Assembly: GCA_039767595.1 (NCBI GenBank)
Contig: JBDNBY010000202.1
Location: forward strand, 1-6,562
Length of the DNA: 6,562 nt
Direction: 5' to 3'
DNA from: JBDNBY01 sp039767595
GTDB taxonomy: Bacteria > Pseudomonadota > Alphaproteobacteria > Rhodobacterales > Rhodobacteraceae
Part shown: positions 1 to 5,495 of the stretch, piece by piece
Numbering within the stretch: position 1 is the first letter of the stretch
Layout of the letters: every line of letters starts with the position of its first letter
Translations under genes and position numbers: made by a program
Notes under the pieces: generated by a model
What the model saw: the letters and a program-made list of their open reading frames with translations, nothing else
The model's database searches: none
What the model was told of the DNA's origin: nothing

Positions 1-938
1 ACCAGTGCTGTTTTTACACTTAATACGAGATGGAAATGCGTGAATGTATGTTTGGCGCGCGTGTTGGACGTTTTCCATTCGGCGCGGATGGGGGGCGTGT
101 CGGCTGGCATCTCTTCGGCCCAGGCGGTTGTTGGAAGGCCCATCATGCCGCCTAATAATCCTTCGGGGGGCCGCTCTTCGAGCAACAGCGCGCCATCGAC
201 CCGCCGCGCCACATAGGCCACGCCATAGCGCGTGGGCTTGGGTGTTTTGGGCTTTTTGACGGGGCGCTGCGCTTGGGTGCCGGCGTGCCATGCATCGCAG
301 GCGCTGCGCCATGGGCAAATGCCGCAGGCAGGATTTTTGGGGGTGCAGATCGTGGCGCCTAAATCCATCACCGCTTGGGCATAATCGCCGCTGCGATCAC
401 TGGGCGTGAGGTGATCGGCATGATCCTTGAGCTGCGCCTTCGCGTCGGGCAACGGGGCGCTGACATCAAAGAGGCGCGACATCACCCGCTCGACATTGCC
501 ATCGACGACCACAGCGCGCCGCGCAAAGGCAAAGGCCGCCACCGCCGCCGCCGTATACGGCCCCACGCCAGGTAAATTCAACAGCGCCTCTTCGGTATCG
601 GGAAAGCGGCCGCCGTGCGCATCGCGGATCACTCTGGCGCATTTCAATAAATTTCGAGCCCGCGCATAATATCCCAGCCCAGCCCAAGCGGCCATAACAT
701 CGGCATCTTGGGCATTGGCGAGGTCCGTGACCGTCGGCCATCGCTGGGTGAAGCGATCAAAATACGGCTTGACCGCCGCAACAGTCGTTTGTTGCAACAT
801 AATTTCCGAGAGCCATACGCGATACGGATCGGGCCGCAGGCCCGCCACAGACTGCAACGGCGGCACCCGCCACGGCAGCACGCGGGCATTGTGGTCATAC
901 CACTGGAGCAAATCAGAACTCTTTTTCAATGCACGCAC
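1..938 (-). CDS. mutY: Adenine DNA glycosylase MutY (C-terminus cut by window edge)
   Basis: MutY removes adenine mispaired with 8-oxoguanine in base-excision repair. I translated the minus strand by hand. It is open for 312 codons and leaves the window before its stop. Visible features are the catalytic Glu in SEIMLQQT (E45), a helix-hairpin-helix LPGVGPYTAAA (about residues 122-132), the catalytic Asp in VDGNVERV (D146), and the four cysteines of a 4Fe-4S cluster spaced C-x6-C-x2-C-x5-C (C198, C205, C208, C214). A C-terminal NUDIX-like domain that recognises 8-oxoG begins after about residue 235 and includes HTFTHFHL near the edge. I chose the GTG at 938-936 because AAAAGGG lies about 8 nt upstream and the conserved LLQWYD start follows directly. 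The frame stays open further upstream with other GTGs, but none has a good ribosome site. About 30-40 residues are probably missing. It diverges from the DUF721 gene. Confidence 0.97.
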   Translation of the reverse strand, partial: MRALKKSSDLLQWYDHNARVLPWRVPPLQSVAGLRPDPYRVWLSEIMLQQTTVAAVKPYFDRFTQRWPTVTDLANAQDADVMAAWAGLGYYARARNLLKCARVIRDAHGGRFPDTEEALLNLPGVGPYTAAAVAAFAFARRAVVVDGNVERVMSRLFDVSAPLPDAKAQLKDHADHLTPSDRSGDYAQAVMDLGATICTPKNPACGICPWRSACDAWHAGTQAQRPVKKPKTPKPTRYGVAYVARRVDGALLLEERPPEGLLGGMMGLPTTAWAEEMPADTPPIRAEWKTSNTRAKHTFTHFHLVLSVKTAL

Positions 939-1027
939 TTGTGAAACCCTTTTGCTGCAATACCTCTTGGAACACGGCACAATGTGATTTAACACGATAG
1001 TGCAAAAAGGATAGAGACAAAGCACCC

Positions 1028-1591
1028 ATGGCCCAGAGCCCACAGCCCACCGCGCCGCGACGCCCTATGCGCAAGAGCCGCCCCTTTACCAAGGCGGCGC
1101 AGCTCTCGCAGCGGCAAATTGCCCAAAGCTCGCAAAAACGCGGCTTTGCGCAACCGCGCGTTCTTGTGGAATGGCCCGAAATTGCGGGGCCGCACGTGGC
1201 GAAAATGGCGCGCCCTGTTAGTGTTGACTATAAACAAGGTGCGATGGGGGCGACGCTGGTTCTATTGTGTACGGGGGCGAGCGCGCCGTTGATCGAAATG
1301 CAAAAAGAGCAGCTGCGCCAAAAGATCAACGATATCTACGGCTACGGCGCGATTGCGCGGATCAAAATCACCCAAACCGCCCAAACGGGATTTGCCGAAG
1401 GCCAAGCGCAGTTCACCTATGCCACCAAGGATCGCGCGGGTCATCAGCGTGCGGATTATACGATGCCGCACAACATCGAGCCAGAGCTGGCCCAACATGC
1501 CAAAACCATCAGCGCCGCCGCGCACAGCCCCGCGTTGCAAGCCGCGCTCGAGCGTGCCGCGGTGACGTTTCTAACATCTAAATCAAATTGA
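1028..1591 (+). CDS. DUF721 / DciA-like protein
   Basis: This 187-residue protein has a basic, Pro-rich N-terminus (about 1-20) followed by a DUF721-type domain at about 22-118. Key stretches are QKRGFAQPRVLVEWPEIAG with the conserved Trp (W49), the strand GATLVLLCTG, the helix IEMQKEQLRQKIN and then YGYGAIARIKI. The C-terminal third is less conserved and ends in a short Ala-rich helix. DUF721 proteins are related to DciA, the replicative-helicase (DnaB) loader of bacteria that lack DnaC/DnaI. That role is inferred for this copy. The ATG at 1028 has only a weak, distant Shine-Dalgarno (AAGGA at 1007-1011, GAGA at 1014). An in-frame TAG at 998 rules out a longer protein, and Met14 (1067) has no ribosome site. 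A weak promoter candidate is TTGGAA (967-972) with TAACAC (990-995). It is probably cotranscribed with the dsbA-like gene 10 nt downstream. Confidence 0.85.
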   Translation: MAQSPQPTAPRRPMRKSRPFTKAAQLSQRQIAQSSQKRGFAQPRVLVEWPEIAGPHVAKMARPVSVDYKQGAMGATLVLLCTGASAPLIEMQKEQLRQKINDIYGYGAIARIKITQTAQTGFAEGQAQFTYATKDRAGHQRADYTMPHNIEPELAQHAKTISAAAHSPALQAALERAAVTFLTSKSN

Positions 1592-1601
1592 GGTACATCT
1601 T

Positions 1602-2225
1602 ATGACATTGACCCGCCGCGTATTGATCACTCTTGCCACGGCCACCGCGCTTAGCGGCCCTAGCTGGGCGCAAGAGGCCACTGAAGCCGCAACCCCCGAG
1701 GAAATCCAAGACTTCGCATTGGGGGCCGAGGATGCGCCCGTGACCATGATCGAGTATGCATCGTTCACCTGTCCGCATTGTGCCAATTTCCACGGCGATC
1801 AGTTCAAGAAACTCAAAGAGGCCTATATCGATACAGGCAAGCTGCGTTTTATTCACCGCGAAGTGTATTTTGACCGCTATGGCCTGTGGGGCAGTGCGAT
1901 TGCCCGCTGTGCGGGGCCCGTGGCCTATCACGGGATTGTTGGCAAAATCTATGAAACTCAAAAAGAGTGGACGCGCGTGGGATCAGATGCCGCCGTTATC
2001 GAAGAGCTGCGCAACATTGGGAAGCTGGCGGGATTGACCGATGATCAGCTCGATGGCTGTCTCAATAACGAAGAGAACCTGCGCAACCTGCTCGGATGGT
2101 ATCAAGAGAATGCCAAGCGCGATAATATCCGCTCAACGCCGACGTTGATGATCAATGGCACACAGCATGAAAATGCTAGCTTTGAGGCGCTAGCCAAGAT
2201 CATCGATGCCGAGCTTGGCCAATAA
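1602..2225 (+). CDS. DsbA-family periplasmic thiol:disulfide oxidoreductase
   Basis: This 207-residue exported thioredoxin-fold protein probably forms or exchanges disulfide bonds in envelope proteins. The N-terminus is a signal peptide (TRR, then a hydrophobic stretch, with likely cleavage after Ala23 in SWA|QE). The active site is C57-P-H-C60 in SFTCPHCANF, which is the DsbA-type CPHC motif. The cis-proline of the fold is P180 in STPTLMING. The helical insert lies between them (about 95-165). Two further cysteines, C103 and C153, fall in that insert. TRRVLI loosely resembles a twin-arginine motif, so Tat export is possible but unproven. The start has GAGGT at 1590-1594, which overlaps the stop codon of the upstream gene, with 7 nt to the ATG. 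This suggests an operon with translational coupling. The last 36 bp, including the stop codon, overlap the convergent ArsR gene. It could be a DsbA-like protein rather than the main oxidase; no dsbB is in view. Confidence 0.94.
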   Translation: MTLTRRVLITLATATALSGPSWAQEATEAATPEEIQDFALGAEDAPVTMIEYASFTCPHCANFHGDQFKKLKEAYIDTGKLRFIHREVYFDRYGLWGSAIARCAGPVAYHGIVGKIYETQKEWTRVGSDAAVIEELRNIGKLAGLTDDQLDGCLNNEENLRNLLGWYQENAKRDNIRSTPTLMINGTQHENASFEALAKIIDAELGQ

Positions 2226-2537
2226 CTCTGGGTCATGTTCCTTAAGGGCCGCTTCGAGATCTTGATCAACGAAGTGGCCAAAACTTTGCATCCAGACGCT
2301 CGCCTCGCGCAGGGCGGCTGGATCTAGTTTGCACCAAATCACCCGCCCACGCTTTTCTTGTTGGATCAATCCCGCAGCAGTGAGGGCTTTGAGGTGTTTT
2401 GAAATAGCGGCCAAAGACATGTCAAAGGGATCGGCGACATCCGTCACCGCCATGTCATCCTCGAGCAGCATCTGCAAAATCATCCGCCGCGTGGGATCCG
2501 CCAATGCGGCAAAGACACGGTCGAGCGCCTCATTCAT
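2190..2537 (-). CDS. ArsR-family winged-helix transcriptional regulator
   Basis: This 115-residue protein has the compact ArsR/SmtB fold. It starts VFAALADPTRRMILQML, typical of the family, followed by a helix-turn-helix with recognition helix SLAAISKHLKALTAAGL (about 41-57) and a beta-wing EKRGRVIWCKL (61-71). The ELCVCDL-type metal site of ArsR/SmtB is absent and the only Cys is C69 in the wing, so classical metal sensing is unlikely. The signal is unknown. I chose the ATG at 2537 because AAAAGGG sits about 7 nt upstream and family proteins start near this point. An in-frame GTG at 2567 would add ten residues but has no better ribosome site. The gene is divergent from the F0 operon across a 201-bp spacer and convergent with the dsbA-like gene, overlapping it by 36 bp. 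A weak promoter is possible on the minus strand (TTGCCC at 2610-2605, 18 bp, TATTTA at 2586-2581). Its targets, perhaps its own promoter, are not shown. Confidence 0.9.
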   Translation of the reverse strand: MNEALDRVFAALADPTRRMILQMLLEDDMAVTDVADPFDMSLAAISKHLKALTAAGLIQQEKRGRVIWCKLDPAALREASVWMQSFGHFVDQDLEAALKEHDPELLAKLGIDDLG

Positions 2538-2660
2538 TTCAATGCCCTTTTCAGTGAGATTAAACACTCAACGTTTTGGTTAAATATCGATAAAACGCCC
2601 AAGAGGGCAATGCTTGATTTTCCCGTGAGCGATTTTTGAATAAATATACAATCTTTACAG

Positions 2661-2686
2661 TGCCTTAGTGCCTTTTCCCCAAAGGC
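2661..2686. repeat. Repeated GCCTT elements upstream of atpI
   Basis: TGCCTT occurs twice in direct orientation (2661-2666 and 2669-2674). The second copy also forms an inverted repeat, GCCTTT (2670-2675) with AAAGGC (2681-2686), separated by TCCCC. The inverted repeat ends directly before the candidate -35 element of the F0 operon. This layout fits an operator or activator site, but no binding protein can be named and chance is possible. Confidence 0.35.
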
Positions 2687-2715
2687 TTGACTTGCGTGCA
2701 GACTCGCAATAGCAA
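2687..2715 (+). promoter_or_regulatory. Candidate promoter of the F0 operon
   Basis: CTTGACTT contains a near-consensus -35 hexamer, TTGACT (2687-2692). With a 17-bp spacer the -10 would be TAGCAA (2710-2715), which matches TATAAT at only three positions. Transcription would then start near 2722, just ahead of the ribosome site AAAAGGTGG (2726-2734) and the GTG start of atpI. An AT-rich alternative is TATACAAT at 2645-2652, but no good -35 lies at the right distance from it. Confidence 0.4.
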
Positions 2716-2738
2716 CGGCATCAACAAAAGGTGGCCTC

Positions 2739-3071
2739 GTGAACGACCCTCGCGCTTCTCAATCGGATCTAGATCGGCTCAAAGAGCTCGAACAAAAGAT
2801 CAAAGCGGCAAAAGGTGACGACGCACAAAGCGACCCGCAAGCCAAAGATTACCGCGGCGCCGAACTTGGATGGCGCATGGTGACCGAAATGGTAACGGGG
2901 ATCTTGTTGGGCGGGGGCATCGGCTACGCGATCGACTATTACGCAGGCACCAGCCCGCTTGGATTGATCGTATTTATATTTCTCGGCTTTGCCGCGGGCA
3001 TTAAAACAATGCTCAACACGGCCAAAGCCCACCAAGAGACACGATCAGAGAGTTCTGATCCACTGAAGTGA
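2739..3071 (+). CDS. atpI: ATP synthase protein I (AtpI/AtpZ family)
   Basis: This 110-residue small membrane protein is the first gene of the F0 operon. It has a charged N-terminal segment likely to form a short coiled coil (about 8-25), then two transmembrane helices (about 46-68 and 73-90). The first helix is glycine-rich and contains the family signature GYAIDYYAGTSP, with an Asp (D66) at its end. The tail is short and polar. AtpI proteins are non-essential accessory factors linked to c-ring assembly or to magnesium uptake for ATP synthase, and either role is inferred here. The start is GTG, supported by AAAAGGTGG (2726-2734). An ATG-initiated protein would lose the N-terminus. The stop lies 10 nt before atpB, and the atpB ribosome site overlaps it, which suggests coupled translation. 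Confidence 0.93.
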   Translation: MNDPRASQSDLDRLKELEQKIKAAKGDDAQSDPQAKDYRGAELGWRMVTEMVTGILLGGGIGYAIDYYAGTSPLGLIVFIFLGFAAGIKTMLNTAKAHQETRSESSDPLK

Positions 3072-3081
3072 GGACAAAGAC

Positions 3082-3846
3082 GTGGCGAGCGAAACGAATA
3101 GTGCAGTAGACGCTGGGAGCGCATTGGCATTCCATCCGATGGATCAGTTCAAAGTTGGCGCATTGTTTGGCAACGGTGACATCGGTGTATTTACAATCAC
3201 CAATGCGACATTGTGGATGGCGCTGTCTGTTTTGTCGATCTTCGCCCTCTTCGTTTTGCTGACCTCTAAAAAAGAGCGCGTCCCGGGCCGTGGCCAGTCG
3301 ATCGCTGAAATCATCTATGGCTTTGTCCACAACATGGTTGAAGAAGTGACGGGCAAAGATGCCGTTGGGTACTTCCCATATGTGATCACGCTGTTCCTCT
3401 TTGTGCTGATGTCCAACATGCTGGGTCTGTTGCCAACAGCCTTCACGCCCACGTCGCACATTGCAGTGACAGCTGTATTGGCGATGCTGGTGTTTGTCGG
3501 TGTGACTGTCTTGGGCTTTGTGAAAAATGGTGTTGGGTTTCTCAAACTCTTTTGGGTCTCGTCAGCGCCATTGCCCATTCGTCCGGTCTTGGCCGTTATC
3601 GAAATCATCTCTTACATGGTGCGCCCCGTGAGCCATTCCATCCGTCTTGCGGGGAATATGATGGCGGGCCACGCGGTGATCAAAGTGTTCGCAGCCTTTG
3701 CTGCAATCACCGCCGTCGCACCAGTTTCTATTTTCGCGATCACAGCGATGTATGCCCTCGAAATTCTTGTCTCGGGTATTCAGGCGTATGTGTTTGCAAT
3801 TCTGACATGCGTGTATTTGAAAGATGCACTGCATCCAGCTCACTAA
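3082..3846 (+). CDS. atpB: F0F1 ATP synthase subunit a
   Basis: Subunit a (254 residues) forms the two proton half-channels beside the rotating c-ring in the inner membrane. The length is normal for alphaproteobacteria. Hydrophobic helices run from about residue 42 to the C-terminus. The essential stator arginine is R188 in SHSIRLAGNMMAGH. The last helix carries the conserved SGIQAYVFAILTCVYL, with Q234. The hydrophilic segment LFWVSSAPLPIRPV (about 157-170) precedes the channel helices. The start is GTG at 3082 with TGAGGA at 3068-3073, which overlaps the atpI stop. The protein begins MASETNSAVDAGSALAFHPMDQF, a typical short N-terminus for this group. It is followed 30 nt later by atpE. Nothing in the sequence is unusual and all key residues are present. 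Confidence 0.99.
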   Translation: MASETNSAVDAGSALAFHPMDQFKVGALFGNGDIGVFTITNATLWMALSVLSIFALFVLLTSKKERVPGRGQSIAEIIYGFVHNMVEEVTGKDAVGYFPYVITLFLFVLMSNMLGLLPTAFTPTSHIAVTAVLAMLVFVGVTVLGFVKNGVGFLKLFWVSSAPLPIRPVLAVIEIISYMVRPVSHSIRLAGNMMAGHAVIKVFAAFAAITAVAPVSIFAITAMYALEILVSGIQAYVFAILTCVYLKDALHPAH

Positions 3847-3876
3847 TATCTCAATTCCAACGTAAGGAGAAAAGAC

Positions 3877-4113
3877 ATGGAAGGCGATATCGCAGAACTC
3901 GGTAAATACATCGGTGTAGGTCTTACAGCACTCGGCATGGGTGGCGCAGCCATCGGTGTGGGCAACGTTGCTGGTAGCTTCCTCTCAGGTGCGCTTCGCA
4001 ACCCATCAGCGGCTGCATCACAAACAGCGACACTCTTCATCGGCATGGCTTTCGCAGAAGCTTTGGGGATCTTCTCGTTCCTGGTCGCTCTGCTGTTGAT
4101 GTTCGCTGTATAA
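3877..4113 (+). CDS. atpE: F0F1 ATP synthase subunit c
   Basis: Subunit c (78 residues) is the proton-carrying hairpin that assembles into the rotor ring. Helix 1 (about 10-37) has the small-residue packing motif GMGGAAIGVGNVAG. The polar loop contains R41-N42-P43, which contacts the F1 stalk. Helix 2 (about 50-77) holds the proton-binding carboxylate E61 in GMAFAEALGIF. No Na+-binding signature is evident, so the ring is probably proton-driven. The ribosome site AAGGAG (3864-3869), 7 nt before an ATG, is the strongest in the operon and fits the need for many c copies per complex. The gene is followed by a 133-nt structured spacer instead of the roughly 5-30 nt seen elsewhere in the operon. 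Confidence 0.99.
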   Translation: MEGDIAELGKYIGVGLTALGMGGAAIGVGNVAGSFLSGALRNPSAAASQTATLFIGMAFAEALGIFSFLVALLLMFAV

Positions 4114-4141
4114 GAACGTCACAGGACAATCCTTACGGATC

Positions 4142-4161
4142 GGGTGGGGGTAACCTCACCC
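4142..4161 (+). promoter_or_regulatory. RNA hairpin with GUAA tetraloop downstream of atpE
   Basis: GGGTGGGG (4142-4149) pairs with CCTCACCC (4154-4161) to give an eight-base-pair stem with one G-U pair, closed by GTAA, a stable GNRA-type loop. No T-run follows, so it is not a terminator by itself. It may protect the 3' end of atpE mRNA from exonucleases. A CGTCCGGACG palindrome (4164-4173) and a small CGGA-GCC-TCCG hairpin (4172-4182) follow. The pairing is read directly from the sequence; the role is inferred. Confidence 0.6.
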
Positions 4162-4198
4162 AACGTCCGGACGGAGCCTCCGCACCACGCCGAACAGC

Positions 4199-4231
4199 AA
4201 ACGCTTCAAGCTTATTGCTTGAGCCGTTTTT
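4199..4231 (+). terminator. Terminator-like hairpin between atpE and atpF'
   Basis: AAACGCTTCAAGC (4199-4211) pairs with GCTTGAGCCGTTT (4217-4229), with one C-C mismatch and one G-U pair, around a TTATT loop, and a five-T run ends at 4231. The stem is weaker than that of the operon's final terminator, so partial termination or attenuation is likely, letting some transcripts reach atpF' and atpF. It could also act as an RNA-stability element or as the 3' end of an atpE-derived small RNA. Confidence 0.55.
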
Positions 4232-4246
4232 GATTTAGAGGACAAC

Positions 4247-4786
4247 ATGGCAACCACAGCAAAAACAGACGCAGCATACGCAGATGCCGCTGCAAGTGCA
4301 GGGCTACCCCAGCTCGACTTTTCGACATTCGGCAATCAGATTTTCTGGTTGGTCGTTGCGCTTATTGCAACCTATTTGATCCTCTCGCGCATTGCGCTTC
4401 CGCGCATCGCAGCCATTCTAGCGGATCGTCAAAACACGATCACAGGTGACTTGGCCGACGCCGAAGATTTCAATGCTAAGGCCAAAGAGGCCGAACAAGC
4501 ATATAAAGACGCTCTTGCCAGCGCGCGCAGCAATGCCGCAGCGATCATTGCCGAGACCAAGGCACAGATCACAGCGGATTTGAACGCCGCTATCGCAAAA
4601 GCAGACGAAGATATCGCCGAAAAATCTCAGGCCGCAGAAGCGCAAATTGCGCAAATTCGCGAAACGGCCGTCGAGAATATTCGTTCAGTTGCAAATGACA
4701 TCGCATCAGACGTGGCCGGCGCCGTTGGCGTGCCCGCGGATGATGCCGCTCTCAAAGCGGCGATCGATGCTCGGATGAAAGGATAA
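4247..4786 (+). CDS. atpF': F0F1 ATP synthase subunit b' (second b-type subunit; also called atpX or atpG)
   Basis: This 179-residue protein is one of the two b-type subunits that form the peripheral stalk with AtpF. A polar, Ala-rich N-terminus (1-28) is followed by one transmembrane helix (about 32-50: FWLVVALIATYLILSRIALP). After it comes a long Ala/Glu/Lys-rich helix with coiled-coil character (about 55-160) that reaches F1. b' subunits occur in photosynthetic and other alphaproteobacteria and in cyanobacteria; most bacteria instead use a b homodimer. The ribosome site is AGAGGA (4237-4242), just after the terminator-like hairpin, so folding of the spacer could influence initiation. The gene ends 5 nt before atpF, and the two are almost certainly cotranscribed and made in equal amounts. 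I distinguish b' from b by order (b' first after atpE) and by the absence of a signal-like N-terminus. Confidence 0.95.
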   Translation: MATTAKTDAAYADAAASAGLPQLDFSTFGNQIFWLVVALIATYLILSRIALPRIAAILADRQNTITGDLADAEDFNAKAKEAEQAYKDALASARSNAAAIIAETKAQITADLNAAIAKADEDIAEKSQAAEAQIAQIRETAVENIRSVANDIASDVAGAVGVPADDAALKAAIDARMKG

Positions 4787-4791
4787 GATCC

Positions 4792-5382
4792 ATGCGTACG
4801 CCCCTCATTATCCTTGCCGCGCTCAGCGCATCGCCCGCACTGGCCGCCTCATCAATGCCCGTTGTGTCATTGTTCGATGGTTGGACGAAATACAACGGCG
4901 AAGTGAACACAGATTTCGTCGTATTCGTCGCGTTCCTCGCGTTCATTGGTATCTTGGTTTGGAAAAAAGTGCCCGGCTTGATTGGCCGTTTGCTCGATGA
5001 CCGCGCCGTTGATATCCAAAACCAACTGGACGAAGCCCGCCGCTTGCGCGAAGAGGCGCAGACGCTTTTGGCTTCATTCGAGCGCAAACAGCGCGAAGCC
5101 GAAGAGCAAGCGCAGCAAATCGTTGCCGACGCCAAAGCCCAAGCGGAAAAAGATGCCGCAGCGGCCACAGATGCCTTGCATGACACGATCGCGCGCCGCG
5201 TCGCTGCAGCCGAAGAGCGGATTACATCTGCGCAAAACGCCGCCGTTGCCGAAGTGCGCAACCGTGCCATCTCTGTCGCAATTGGCGCTGTTGGGGAAGT
5301 GGCGCAAAAAGCGATCAAAGCGGCTGATGCGAATAAAATGATCGAGCAGTCGATCACGCAGTTGGACAGCAAATTGCATTAA
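4792..5382 (+). CDS. atpF: F0F1 ATP synthase subunit b
   Basis: This 196-residue stalk subunit pairs with b'. The N-terminus, MRTPLIILAALSASPALAAS, looks like a cleavable signal peptide (likely cut near A18/A19). A membrane helix follows at about 41-58 (DFVVFVAFLAFIGILVWKK), then the family's KVPGLIGRLLDDRA, then a long charged coiled coil (about 68-165) rich in Glu, Lys and Ala, and a C-terminal segment that would bind subunit delta. The ribosome site AAAGGA (4778-4783) overlaps the end of atpF', so translation is coupled. It is the last gene of the operon; the terminator hairpin begins 21 nt after the stop. Family copies in Rhodobacterales share the signal-like start, so it is probably genuine and not a wrong start codon. 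Confidence 0.96.
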   Translation: MRTPLIILAALSASPALAASSMPVVSLFDGWTKYNGEVNTDFVVFVAFLAFIGILVWKKVPGLIGRLLDDRAVDIQNQLDEARRLREEAQTLLASFERKQREAEEQAQQIVADAKAQAEKDAAAATDALHDTIARRVAAAEERITSAQNAAVAEVRNRAISVAIGAVGEVAQKAIKAADANKMIEQSITQLDSKLH

Positions 5383-5390
5383 ATTCAAGG

Positions 5391-5399
5391 TTATCCACA
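5391..5399 (+). promoter_or_regulatory. Perfect DnaA-box 9-mer (TTATCCACA)
   Basis: TTATCCACA exactly matches the strong E. coli DnaA box. It lies 9 nt after the atpF stop and just before the operon terminator. I found no second box nearby, so this is not an origin-like cluster. It could titrate DnaA, influence transcription, or be a chance match. Confidence 0.4.
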
Positions 5400-5403
5400 G
5401 TTT

Positions 5404-5437
5404 AAAAAGGCCGCACTTGACCTTGTGCGGCCTTTTT
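5404..5437 (+). terminator. Rho-independent terminator of the F0 operon
   Basis: AAAAAGGCCGCAC (5404-5416) and GTGCGGCCTTTTT (5425-5437) form a perfect 13-bp stem with an eight-base loop, ending in five Ts. It lies 21 nt after the atpF stop and is the strongest terminator in the window. The A-run and T-run make it nearly symmetrical, so it could also stop transcription arriving from the smc side. It separates the F0 operon from smc. Confidence 0.93.
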
Positions 5438-5495
5438 GCGTTAGTCTATGCAATCGGTGATATACGGTGTGTGAGGTTGAGAGTAAGGCCAAAGA

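Noticed and set aside
466..898. Two minus-strand reading frames of 91 and 84 codons within mutY
   Set aside because: They are in other frames than the MutY reading frame, which carries all catalytic and iron-sulfur motifs over this stretch.
939..1027. Possible operator or regulatory palindrome in the mutY-dciA spacer (CACAATGTG at 979-987)
   Set aside because: Only four paired bases per arm, and no matching second site; indistinguishable from chance.
2538..2567. Upstream GTG start adding ten residues to the ArsR-type protein
   Set aside because: The internal ATG has a clear AAAAGGG ribosome site and matches the usual family start; the GTG does not.
2597..2608. GCCC-AAGA-GGGC hairpin in the arsR-atpI spacer
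   Set aside because: The stem is only four base pairs and sits in the promoter region, so it is too weak to call a terminator.
3013..3459. Minus-strand reading frame of 148 codons opposite atpI and atpB
   Set aside because: It is a shadow of atpB, with no ribosome site or domain evidence.
4752..5372. Open reading frame of 206 codons on the minus strand opposite atpF
   Set aside because: It is fully antisense to a clear atpF gene, is rich in Ser and Ala as expected for the complement of a coiled-coil gene, and has no recognisable domain.
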